A stretch of DNA of 64,000 nt from Brachionus rotundiformis. Its lineage: Eukaryota > Rotifera > Eurotatoria > Ploima > Brachionidae. The stretch spans positions 122,251 to 186,250 of the forward strand of contig JAESIW010000031.1 of NCBI GenBank assembly GCA_016802295.1. Direction: 5' to 3'. Below are positions 13,286-22,979 of the stretch, in pieces. The notes under the pieces were generated by a model. That model made no database searches. It was not told the DNA's origin and was given only the letters and a program-made list of their open reading frames with translations. Position 1 is the stretch's first letter; each line of letters opens with the position of its first letter. The translations under genes were made by a program, and so were the position numbers.

Positions 13286-13404
13286 ATGAGGAGAATTTAT
13301 AGCGAAGGTTCACTTGAAGGCTATTATTTAAAGCAATACCAACAACCAATGTTTGTTTTATTCTTTTTAATTATTGATTTGTTTGCCTACGGCATTATTA
13401 CGGC

Positions 13405-13442
<38 letters not shown>

Positions 13443-13471
13443 GTTTTTTTTCGATCCATTCGACACATTAA
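13286..13471 (+). other. Orphan ORF with one predicted membrane segment
   Basis: An ATG at 13286 opens a peptide beginning MRRIYSEGSLEGYYLKQYQQ, followed by a hydrophobic stretch (MFVLFFLIIDLFAYGIITAL) that could cross a membrane. The frame then runs into the TA microsatellite and stops at 13471. The first 40 residues use normal codons and look less random than the AT-rich surroundings. The layout recalls the region before the first membrane helix of adenylyl cyclases, but that is a weak resemblance. It may be a displaced exon, a gene relic or chance. Confidence 0.2.
13406..13440. repeat. TA dinucleotide microsatellite
   Basis: An almost pure TA run with one G interruption, immediately after the orphan membrane-type ORF. 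Confidence 0.9.
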
Positions 13472-13955
13472 AATACATATAAATATATATAGAAGTGACT
13501 TTATTATTTTTTTCTTTTAAAATTTATTAAGTTTATTAATTATTTTTAAAAATGGCCAAAAATTTGAAATAAAGAATTAAAATAATGTTGATTTTTTTAA
13601 AATATATTGTTCTCATTATCATCTATGATCTATATATATCTATCTATCATCCTATCACTCAATATCTTTCGAAGGCTTTAAATATTGATTTTTGTTCTTT
13701 TTTAAATTTGAAGCCTGTTAATAGAGCTTTAGCTATGATAAAACAATTCTAATTCCATCTTCGGAGATAGCTATCGATTTAGATAAATTAAAAAATTTTA
13801 CCCTTAAAACATTGAATTTTTTATGATTTATCTTAGATATTTTGTATCAATTAAACAAATTAACATTGACAGAAAAAAAGATATCTTTAATATAAAAATA
13901 ACCAAAATTAAATATATTAAAAATTAAATTTTTTTTTTAAATATTTTTTCTAAGA

Positions 13956-14600
13956 TATTGGAAATAAAAATTTTAGAGAAATTTAGCTAAATAAGTAAAA
14001 TTAGTTAAATCGGGTACATTAACTCAAGGAAACAAAGGGGTATAAAGGATGAAATTTTGATCTAAAAACTTCATTTTTTAAAATTTTTATTTTTATTTTT
14101 TTTTATAAAAATGAAGCAGTCTCCATAACTCTGCCGATCCGCAGGTCCCAAGCCCTGATGAAAAAAGAGGAGGGTGGTGGCAGCCACATGCATCGAATGT
14201 GCGTGTGGTCTTTCACGTAGTCTGCAGAAGAGCTGTATGGCGGGTACATAGGCCTACGGGTCTTTGTCCAAGTCTTGTCGTATGAGGGCGCCGCTGGCTT
14301 CGACCATCTCCCAGTATAGAATCCGAAAGGAGCGAGAATCTGCTGTACAGCTGACCCTCTGCAGACAGTACGTAACTTTGGAAGCCTTAAGTTAAGACTT
14401 TATCTCGAGTGAAAGAGAGAAGTCGCTTGGTTTGTGGTTCCAAGCTAGTCTAAATAGTTGCCGAGTTCGCAGCCAATTTTGAGTGCTCGGATGAGTGGCG
14501 CTGTTTATGATGAACGTCCCACTGGCTTCTTAGGGAAAGACGCCGTCATAACTCTGCCAAAGCCGGTCCCAAGCCCGGTTGCGAAAAGAGGAGGGTGACA
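13956..14600 (-). mobile_element. Dispersed repeat, copy 1 (older copy, reverse orientation)
   Basis: Read on the minus strand, it begins TGTCACCCTCCTC at 14600 and runs through a core of about 480 bp that is roughly half G+C, sharply different from its AT-rich surroundings. It ends in an AT-rich tail near 13956. It matches copies 2 and 3 throughout, but with many point differences in the tail, and it lacks the 6-bp-stem palindrome present at their 3' ends. A module of about 57 bp (CACCCTCCTC ... GGCTTGGGACC ... GGCAGAGTTATG) occurs at both ends of the core in direct orientation. There is no credible ORF. The class is unknown: solo LTR, SINE-like or other non-autonomous element. Confidence 0.8.
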
Positions 14601-15183
14601 ATTATGATTTAATTTATTAAGACGCATAAATTGATTCTAATTGATTTTTAATTTTGATAAATGTAACTAAAACTTTTTTTTAATATATTTGGTCATCCAT
14701 TAGTATTTTTGATGATACAATTATTAATTTAAAAGTAAAAACGAACAATTATTTATATTTTTATTTCAATCAAAACTTAATAATTCAAAATTTAAATCTA
14801 TATTACTTGAAGATTTGAAAATATAAAAAAAAAAATACTTAAATTTTGTAAAATGTGTTTATATTTTCATGTTATTTTAGGACCTATTTACAATTTTGTT
14901 AGGAAAATAAATCAATCGAATTTAATCTTAAAATTTTTTTTTAAGTTTTAATTTTTAAACAACTAGTTTGTTATTATTATTTTTCTCTATAATCTAAAAT
15001 AAAGAACAACTTAATCGAAAATTTTTTTCAAACAAAAAAAAAAAAGAATTTACTTGACATTATGAAAATGAGAAATCTTATAAGAAAAAGGCAGAATCAC
15101 TCACACGATATTGTTTATAAAAAATACTAAATAACCTAAACATAAAAGAACTACTGAAAAAAAAAACAATTCCCAGAAATTCT
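14601..15183. other. Intergenic, AT-rich, nothing recognised
   Basis: It separates the dispersed repeat from the 3' end of NASP and presumably includes the NASP 3' UTR. No coding stretch or repeat was seen. Confidence 0.5.
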
Positions 15184-16723
15184 CTAAGCAGTTGGCATTG
15201 GTTGTTCCTCAGCAGGTGCCTCGGCAGCAGCGGGCTCATCCACAGCTATTTTTTCTGCCGGCGCTTCGGTTTGTTCAGCCATTGGAACATTTTCCTTATT
15301 AATCTCAGTTTCCATCTCTTGCTTTTTCTCTTCCTGGGCCAATGTTTGCTCTTCATTGGCGCCGCTTAGCCTTGTCTTTTTGACACCCACTGATTCATCC
15401 GATGCAGAAATCTTTCTCTTGCTCTTTACTAAGCCAGTTATGTCTTTGACCTCTCCATCAGTGGTTGCTTGACCAAGCTTTTCTTCAACAGTGTTCATAA
15501 AGCACTCTTTTGCTTCTTTAATCAAATTCTCAGTCTCCTTGCCTTGCTCGTTAACTTCCTCCAGTTTGGCGTTCATTTCTGGCAGCAAGACCTCTAGCTC
15601 TTTAATCTCCTCGTTTATTGTGTTTTTTTCCAATTCGGCATCAGCTCCCTCTCCAATCTGGCCTAGTTTGCCATTCAGCTTTTCTATTCTCAGTTGTACA
15701 ATATTTATTGACTTTTTGTATGACTCATTGGCTTCATTTAGTTGACTATTAAACTGCTGTGCCAAGCCTAGTTGGTAATATGTTTCGGCAAGCATTCGCT
15801 CATCGCGTTGCTCGCCAGACAGCTCTTCCTGCATGCGAATCGACTCACCAATATCCACCAAAGCCTGTTCATATGACTCTTGCTCAATGCTGATCTCACC
15901 AAGCTTTAACAAGCATTCAGCAATACGCTTGTTTTTAAATGTTAAATCATCATTGAAATTTTTGCTATAGACCAATTTGGCAAGTTCGAACATCTCCCAC
16001 GATCGCTGCAAATTGCTTATGTCATCACCATCCTCTTCTTTTTCAGTATCATTTTTTTCCTCAGTGTCCTCCTCTTCATCTTCTTTGTCGTCACCGGTTT
16101 CCTCTGTCTCTTCGGTCTTCTCAGCCTCTTCGGCTTCAGCCGCTTTTACCTCCTCTTTTGTGCCATTTTCACCTTCAGATTTCTCGGAATTTTCTTCTTT
16201 CTTTTCCTCCTTTTTTTCTTCTGTCTTTTCTTCTGTTGTTTCCTCTTTTTTTTCCTCACCATCACCGCACAAAGCATCCATTACTTTCTCGGCTATTTCC
16301 TCTTTTTCCTCATCTATGAAAAACAATTCAAAAAAAATTTTAAATAAAAAATTTCATCGATCTACCATTGACATCCTCTGGGTTGCCATATCTGCTGTCA
16401 TCAATGGGTCCAGTTTCTTCTAGTACGCCGGTCAGAGCGTTGCCCAAGACCGTGTTTTCCACGCGAGCAAGCTCTAGAAGCGATTTGCCATAATAAAAGT
16501 AGACATCAGCACATTGGGAGTCGAACTCGCCAAATTTGTCTGAGTAGACCTTGCATGCCTCACCAATGTTGCTCACCGCTTCGTCATATTTGTTGAGGAA
16601 AAGATTTTTTTTGCCACTTTGGAATGTTTTTTGAGCTTTTTCAAAGTCCTCTTCGCTTATGGTTTGAACTTCTGTCCTCTCAGCCATTTGGACCTCGCCG
16701 ACAACTTCAGTAGTAGATACCAT
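15184..16723 (-). CDS. NASP: NASP-like histone chaperone (SHNi-TPR)
   Basis: NASP binds histone H3 (with H4) and linker histones and keeps a soluble histone pool. Two exons, 16366-16723 and 15184-16313, are joined by a 52-nt intron (495 aa). TPR 1 carries the diagnostic YYGKSLLELARVENTVLGNAL. An acidic Glu/Lys-rich insertion (about residues 130-220) splits the TPR domain, as in other NASPs. TPR units then resume with SWEMFELAKLVYSK and LAETYYQLGLAQQFNSQLNE, followed by a coiled segment and a basic KSKRK nuclear-localisation-like patch before the acidic C-terminus. The acidic insertion is much shorter than in vertebrate testicular NASP. The start is the first ATG of exon 1; an in-frame Met 12 codons later is an alternative. 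Confidence 0.93.
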
Positions 16724-17331
16724 TTTAGTTTAGTATTAAGTGAGTATCTAAAAAATAATAATTTTTTTGTTGTTGAGTATATCCTCTAAGCTAAAAGGAA
16801 TCCCAAAATCGAGCTTATATATTTTTTATTTTTTATGTTTTTTTTTTATTTTAGCTCAAATAAATCTATTCTAAAATTTAGCGAGAATTTTTAAAAGAAA
16901 AATAGTTTTTTTCTTTTATATTTTCATATAAATATATGATTAAACATGTATTGATTTATGAGAGATCAAAATCGGTGGAGGGGAGCTTCTATTTTGATAA
17001 TTTTTGCCAAAAAACCTTTAATTTATGAATTTTTATTTTTAAATTTGATTTAACATTAGAAGGGTGATGGTAATTAGGACTGAAGAAATCACTTTCATAA
17101 TCTTTTCCATGTCAGACTAAATTTGAAAACTGGTTAAAAATTAATTAACTTTTAAATGCAAGTATTAAATTAATATGCAAGCATGTGACCTGAATATTGT
17201 TTTAGATAGTTTTGAAAGATTTGTTTTGATACTCTCATAAAAAAAATCTTATAATTTAATTTTTGATAGAAAATCTAATTTTATTAGAATATTCTTTTTT
17301 AATATTAATAAAATTAGGCAGTAGATTTTTG
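16724..17331. other. Divergent intergenic region between NASP and the SFT2 gene
   Basis: About 600 bp of AT-rich DNA between two divergently transcribed genes, so both promoters should lie here. No motif can be assigned and no coding stretch was found. Confidence 0.5.
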
Positions 17332-18147
17332 ATGGAGAAATTTAAAAATGTGTTCGGAGCTGGTGCGGCTGAAGAGGACCAAAGTGAAGAGACCGGCATA
17401 ATGGATGAAGTAATTTTGGTACACAATTATGACCAAGAGTATGCAAAGTTTTAAATTTTAGTTGTGGAAAAATTCATCCCTTAGTTGGTCAACTAGGATA
17501 AAGGGATTTATATTCTTTTTTGTCTTTGGCTACCTGATTTCATTTTTAGTAATCAAAAAAAAAAATATATTTTCAAATTAAAAGATTTTCTATTTAGTCC
17601 ACAGCTTTACTTCTAACAATCGGACTTGTTGCATTCGCAGTTTTGTATACGGTGGGAAATCTGTGCAGTATGCTTAGGTATTCTATTCCAAGTCTTTGTT
17701 TTCTAATTTTCTAATCAATTTAAAAAAATTAAAAATTGATAGTACACTTTTTCTAATGGGTCCGGTGAGTCAATTAAAAAAAATGTTTGCATCTACAAGA
17801 ATCATTGCCACATTAATTGTCTTGGTAAATTTTGAAAAAAAATTATCTATTTTTAAATTTCATAATTTATTATTTAGATTAGTTTCGTATGTACCCTTCT
17901 GTGCGCATTTTTGGTAAGTTATATAGATATAGAAAAAAATTTATCATATTATTTGTAGCTAAAAAATCCCCTACTTTGTCTTTTGTGTGTTTTAATACAA
18001 TTTTTTGCTATGTTATGGTACTCAATATCCTATATTCCATTTGCCAGGTAATAAAATTAAAAAAAAATTAATCTTTTTTAGCTTTTAAATGCTATTTAAA
18101 AAAGGGATGCGGTCAAAAAGTTCTTCGGAGCTGCCTTGGACTTATAA
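17332..18147 (+). CDS. SFT2D2: SFT2-domain vesicle transport protein (SFT2D1/SFT2D2 family)
   Basis: A small four-helix membrane protein of the Golgi/endosome; the yeast family member Sft2 acts in retrograde fusion with the Golgi. Seven exons join in frame: 17332-17409, 17462-17548, 17598-17677, 17743-17824, 17878-17913, 17959-18047 and 18105-18147 (164 aa, against about 160 in vertebrates). Conserved blocks are SLSWSTRIKGF before helix 1, FAVLYTVGN, then TLFLMGPVSQLKKMF, TRIIAT, WYSISYIPFARDAVKK and a short tail. The introns are 45-66 nt. The last acceptor was chosen because it restores FARDAVKK. The call is strong; whether it is SFT2D1 or SFT2D2 is not resolved. Confidence 0.92.
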
Positions 18148-18836
18148 CGAATTCAAAATCAAATTCATTAGTCAGATATTTAATCTAGTTTATCTAGAAG
18201 AGATAATTCAGCTTATAATCAAGTGCCATTTAATGTCAAAATGATTTAGTTGGTATTATTTCAAGAATTTATATGTTTTTTTAAATATTGTTATGTTGAT
18301 TGAACAAAAAGTTGAAAATAAATTAAAAAACTAAGAAATAAATACCAAATTTTGCCAAAAAATTTGAAAAATATTTTATTTTTACTTCCAAAATTAAACA
18401 AATAGCTTTAAAACAAATTATTATTAATATTTTTTGATCTTAGTTGACTGAATAAATTTTAAAAATTAAATTTTTGATTATATAATTTTCTTATTTTAAA
18501 AGATAAAATAAAAAAAATAAAAAGCAGTTATCAAGTTCATTTATTATATCAATTTATAAAATACATGGTATTTTTTGAATCTAAAATACGCGTTATTCAA
18601 ATTGAATTTTATCGAATGTTCACCATTTCTTACTTAATCAGTTGATGAGTTGATTTAATGTATTAATTTTAGAACCCAATCTCTTGTTTAAAAAAAAATT
18701 CACGTTTTTACAAACTTGATAAAATAAAATATGACTCTTTAACTCAATATTCACCAATTGAATTTTTCACATTACAGATAATATTTATCAAAAAGCTATA
18801 AATAATTGTTTAAATCTTAAATAAAGAATTTTTAAA
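18148..18836. other. Intergenic upstream of the lipocalin gene
   Basis: Very AT-rich and without coding potential on either strand. It should contain the SFT2 3' UTR and the lipocalin promoter. Confidence 0.5.
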
Positions 18837-19471
18837 ATGAAAATCTTCATAGGTGTAATTATTTCCATTATTTGGATTCAGCAAGGATCTTGTCAGTCAT
18901 TTGGTGTTTGCCTGCAAACACCAGTTATTAGTGACTTCAACGCAACCAGATATCTTGGCAAATGGTACGAAATCAAGCGATTCAACTACTTGTTTGAACC
19001 ACAAAGTCTTCAATGTGTAGTAGCCAATTATGCAAACCTGAATCAGACTGCTATTTCTGTTAATAACATCGGGTTCAATTTGTATGGCTTAAGGCTTTTT
19101 TTTGGAAAGTTTTTTATTTTTAATTTTTAAGAAAAACTAACAAAACCGATGGACGAATTGGTTATGCTTTTGTACCAAATGCTGCTGAACCAAACAAACT
19201 TTCAGTCGTATTGCCAGTTGAGGTGTTTAATGTGACAATTTTGCAAGGTGTCGGGCCATATGATGTCTTGGAAACAGATTATGAATCCTACTCACTCGTC
19301 TATTCATGCACTCAAGTTGTCTATGATTTGATTAAGCTTGAAGTGGTCTGGATTTTGGCGCGTACTCCCAAATTAGATGACAAAGTGGTCAATTATTTGG
19401 AAGAGCGTCTCCAAACTTTTAAAATAGATACTAAAAAGTTGATAACCACTGATCAAAGCTGTGGATTTTGA
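18837..19471 (+). CDS. Lipocalin, apolipoprotein D-like, secreted
   Basis: A secreted single-domain carrier of small hydrophobic ligands. Residues 1-19 (MKIFIGVIISIIWIQQGSC) are a signal peptide. The first lipocalin signature is RYLGKWYEIKRF, with G-x-W intact. The third motif region and the apoD-like blocks DYESYSLVYSC and WILARTPKL follow, and the end is DQSCGF. Cysteines suit the two apoD disulphides. The exons are best joined as 18837-19093 and 19132-19471 (198 aa, typical length). That leaves a 38-nt intron with a GC donor and AG acceptor; the only GT donor nearby would give a 23-nt intron. Nothing in the sequence identifies the ligand. Confidence 0.9.
19094..19131 (+). other. Probable 38-nt GC-AG intron in the lipocalin gene
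   Basis: The exon side reads AAG before GCTTTTTTTT, and the intron ends in a T-rich tract plus AG. Removing it joins GLR to KTNKTDGRIG in the frame that continues the lipocalin barrel; without splicing the frame stops at once. Confidence 0.6.
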
Positions 19472-19676
19472 TTGTCTCTTTTTAAAATGTTTTTATTAAT
19501 TTTTAATTTATTTAATTTTTAACCTTAATTAATTTTACTTATAATACAATTCCAAATACATAATATATTTATTAAAAATTAAGAAAAAAAAAATAATTTG
19601 TATTGTGAAAAGAAAAGTGTCTATTAGAATAAAAAATTTATTCCAAAGAATGGCTTCAAATCAAGGACTGGCAATT

Positions 19677-20200
19677 TTGACATTATAAGAAGGTTTTTTA
19701 AAAATTATTCCAGTAAAATATTCAATTATTATTATTACCAATCTATTATTTATCACTAATAATAAATTAATTTTTACACTTTGAAANNNNNNNNNNNNNN
19801 NNNNNNNNNNNNNNNNNNNNNNNNNNNNNNNNNNNNNNNNNNNNNNNNNNNNNNNNNNNNNNNNNNNNNNNNNNNNNNNNNNNNNNNNNNNNNNNNNNNN
19901 NNNNNNNNNNNNNNNNNNNNNNNNNNNNNNNNNNNNNNNNNNNNNNNNNNNNNNNNNNNNNNNNNNNNNNNNNNNNNNNNNNNNNNNNNNNNNNNNNNNN
20001 NNNNNNNNNNNNNNNNNNNNNNNNNNNNNNNNNNNNNNNNNNNNNNNNNNNNNNNNNNNNNNNNNNNNNNNNNNNNNNNNNNNNNNNNNNTTGACATTAT
20101 AAGAAGGTTTTTTAAAAATTATTCCAGTAAAATATTCAATTATTATTATTACCAATTTATTATTTATCACAAATAATAAATTAATTTTTACACTTTGAAA
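19677..20200. repeat. 110-bp direct repeats flanking an assembly gap
   Basis: The 110 bp at 19677-19786 and at 20091-20200 are almost identical (both start TTGACATTATAAGAAGG and end CACTTTGAAA, with two or three differences). The gap is exactly between them, so the missing sequence is probably more units of a tandem array that the assembler could not resolve. Confidence 0.85.
19787..20090. other. Assembly gap (304 N)
   Basis: A run of N. The stated length may be an estimate. Open frames running through it are artefacts. Confidence 0.99.
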
Positions 20201-20394
20201 AAATAATCAGAATAAATGTAAAGACATTTATTTGAGCATGTACCAAAATTGAACTAAGTATTGCTTTCAGATGATTGTGCAAGAAACTCAATTTCAAAAC
20301 TTGTTAGATTAATTTTAAATTAAATCATATTAATAGAGCTCAATCTGTCCAAAAAATAACAACTTTTAAAATAAGTTTAGTACCAAAGATAAAA

Positions 20395-22375
20395 ATGGGA
20401 GAAAACTTAGACTTTGACAAAATAGTCCAGGAATTTCGTGGCGCTTTCGTGAGTCCACTTGACCAACCATCTTGATAAAAAAATGAAGAAAAATTACTCT
20501 TTTTTTAGCACGATGGTCAATTGAAGATCCAACCAAGCTCAATTACATTCAAGAATAGAAAAACTTCCAAGGCTGAACAAATCCAAAACGAGGACATAGA
20601 AAATACATATTGGATGAAGCGTGCCAAAGGCAATTGTTTCAAGTTGGTCTTAAAAAATGGCAATACATACCGCTATGATGGATTCAACGAAAATGACTTC
20701 CCAAAATTGGAAGAATTTAGTCGCAAAGTGCTCAAAAAACCAATTGAAAAAAGTGAATTGTGCGTCAAAGGATGGAATTGGGGAAAAGCGAACTTTAGCG
20801 GCGATTCACTTAACTTTGAATCAGATGGTAAAACAGCTTTTGAAATTCCACTCAAAAATGTGTCCAACACCAACTCTCAAAAAAACGAAGCTATCCTTCA
20901 ATTTCACCAAAACGAGGACGCTGCCGTCTCTCTAATGGAAATAAGATTTCACGTACCATCTTCTGGACTAGACCAAGACGCAGATCCAGCGCAAGAATTT
21001 GTGAACCAAGTTCTTAATAAAGCTGATGTAATCAGTGCTTCGGAAGCGGATGCCATTTGTACCCTCACCGAGCTCAATTGTGTCACCCCTCGTGGTCGCT
21101 ATGATGTCAAATTTTTCACCGACTTTATTGACCTACACGGAAAAACATTTGATTACAAAATTTCCTATGACCACATACTCAGACTATTCCTTTTGCCACA
21201 CAAAGATGGTAGACAGATGTATTTTGTGATGTCAATTGATCCACCTATGAAACAAGGAAACACCAGATACCCTTTCCTGATTGTCCTGTTCAATATTGAA
21301 GAGATTATTTCGGTCGATTTGACCATATCGGACAAGACTCGTGAAAAATTCGGTGAAAGAATCGAAAAATTAGACGAGTCCATATCCGGTCCATACCACG
21401 AAGTGGTCAGTCGAATTTGTCGAACTGTCCTGGACAAAAAGATAACTGTGCCTGGCAATTTTACCACGTATTTTACCAAAAATAAAGAAAAAAAAATTTT
21501 TTTTTTTAAATAAAATTTTATTCTAGATCTGGTGGAGCCAAGTGTTTGGCCTGTTCGTATAAAGCAAGCAGTGGTTTCTTGTATCCATTGGAAAGAGGCT
21601 TTCTGTTCGTTCACAAGCCACCAATTCACTTACTCTTCTCGGACATAGGACATGTTAAATTTGACCGCTCTTCCCAAGGAACAAAGTCGTTTGACTTTGA
21701 AATAGACCACAAAAATGGAACCAAATATGTTTTTAGTGGCATTGAAAAGTAATCAGTAGAATTAAAAAGATAAAAATTCCTAAAATTTCTTCTAAATTAA
21801 AAGAGTTGAGCAGGAACGCTTGGCCGAATTTGTTAGGACCAAAGGAATCAGCATTACCAAGTCGGAAAAAGCATTTGTAAGTTGGTTTAAAATGAGTAGA
21901 TTTTTTTTAAACTTAAAATCAAAAGGCCAAACTGGACATGGATAGAGACAGTGACCACGATGCCTATGCTGAACGCATGAAGGAGGAAGGCAGAGGGAAA
22001 GACGAAGATAGCGATGATGATGAGGAGGATGAAGATTTTGAAGGCGGCTCGGAGTCCGAGGAAGATATTGACTTTGACAGCGATGCTTCTATTGAAAGCT
22101 CTGAAAGTAACAGTGGTAGTGATCGTGGTACCAAAGCCAAAGATTCAGATGACGAGAAAAAGTCCAAAAAGAAAAAGAAAGAGTCTAAGGAGGAGAAAAA
22201 AAGCTCCAAGAGCAAGAAAAAATCCAAAGATGAGTCTCCTAAAAAATCCTCAAAGCGCTCGTCTGGAAAGGAGTCTGGTAAAGACAGTGCCAAAAAGGCC
22301 AAGCCCAGTGATGAGTCCAAGGTGTACAAATCGGCCGAGTTTGTCGATGACAATTCTAATTCAGATTCAGATTAA
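20395..22375 (+). CDS. SSRP1: SSRP1, FACT histone-chaperone subunit, lacking the HMG box
   Basis: A subunit of FACT (with SPT16), which loosens and rebuilds nucleosomes during transcription and replication. Exons are 20395-20448, 20509-21467, 21527-21748, 21804-21876 and 21926-22375 (585 aa). It has the N-terminal dimerisation/PH domain, LCVKGWNWG, FEIPLKNVSN, FHQNEDAAVSLMEIRFHVP, the middle double-PH domain (CTLTELNCVTPRGRYDVKF, FDYKISYDHILRLFLLPHKD, CSYKASSGFLYPLERGF), then HDAYAERMKEEG and an acidic tract. A Lys/Ser-rich tail leading to KSAEFVDDNSNSDSD follows directly. The HMG DNA-binding box that animal SSRP1 carries between the acidic tract and tail is absent, as in yeast Pob3. No HMG-like frame occurs before the next gene. 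The family call is certain. Confidence 0.96.
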
Positions 22376-22979
22376 AATGCATATATTGGCCATATATTTT
22401 TTCTTATCTTTACTTTATAAAAAATTCGAACTTGGATCAGTCTCAATTTTAATTTGTGATCACCTTTAATTGTCTAAATCTTTATTTTGTAATTAATAAA
22501 AAGTTTAATTAAAATACTAAATCAAAATTTGAATTTATTAAAATAAAATTTTATCAATTAAATAACAGTACATACCCATTTTATTATTTTTTTATAAATT
22601 AGCTTTTAAAAAGCCCACAGATAAATAAAAATAGTCTTTTAACTTCTAATTTTTTATTTATTTTTTAAAATTTAGTTAGTTTGATAAATTTTAAATTTGT
22701 TTAAATCATTTTAAGTTTTTTTTGGTACAAACATAACATATAAAGATTACATTTAAAAAAAAAATCAATTACTTTTATTTTAAATTTAAAGTATTCAATT
22801 ATAAAACTTTAATTAAATAATTTATTAACAATTTTTTCTAAAAAAAAAAGAACAATTAACTGATAGATATCCATCAAAATAAAAAAATAAAATTGATACC
22901 AGCTGAAAGTTAAATCTTTTGAAAATTTGTATTATAAAAAGTATCTAAAAAATTGGTTTTGCCATAATTGACTGGTATT
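22376..22979. other. Convergent intergenic region, AT-rich
   Basis: It lies between the converging ends of SSRP1 and the phosphatase gene, so both 3' UTRs. No HMG-box exon, repeat or RNA gene was seen. Confidence 0.6.

Larger units (their letters stand above)
13145..13955. other. 3' flank of the nucleoporin gene
   Basis: An AT-rich stretch holding the presumed 3' UTR, a TA microsatellite at 13406-13440, a shorter AT run near 13256-13276 and a short orphan membrane-type ORF (separate entry). Nothing else was recognised. Confidence 0.5.

Noticed and set aside
14117..14220. Hammerhead ribozyme suggested by CTGATGA in the dispersed repeat
   Set aside because: No GAAA box or pairing stems at the required positions, and the motif is absent from the other copy of the 57-bp module.
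19661..20176. Open frames through the N run
   Set aside because: They exist only because unknown bases contain no stop codons.
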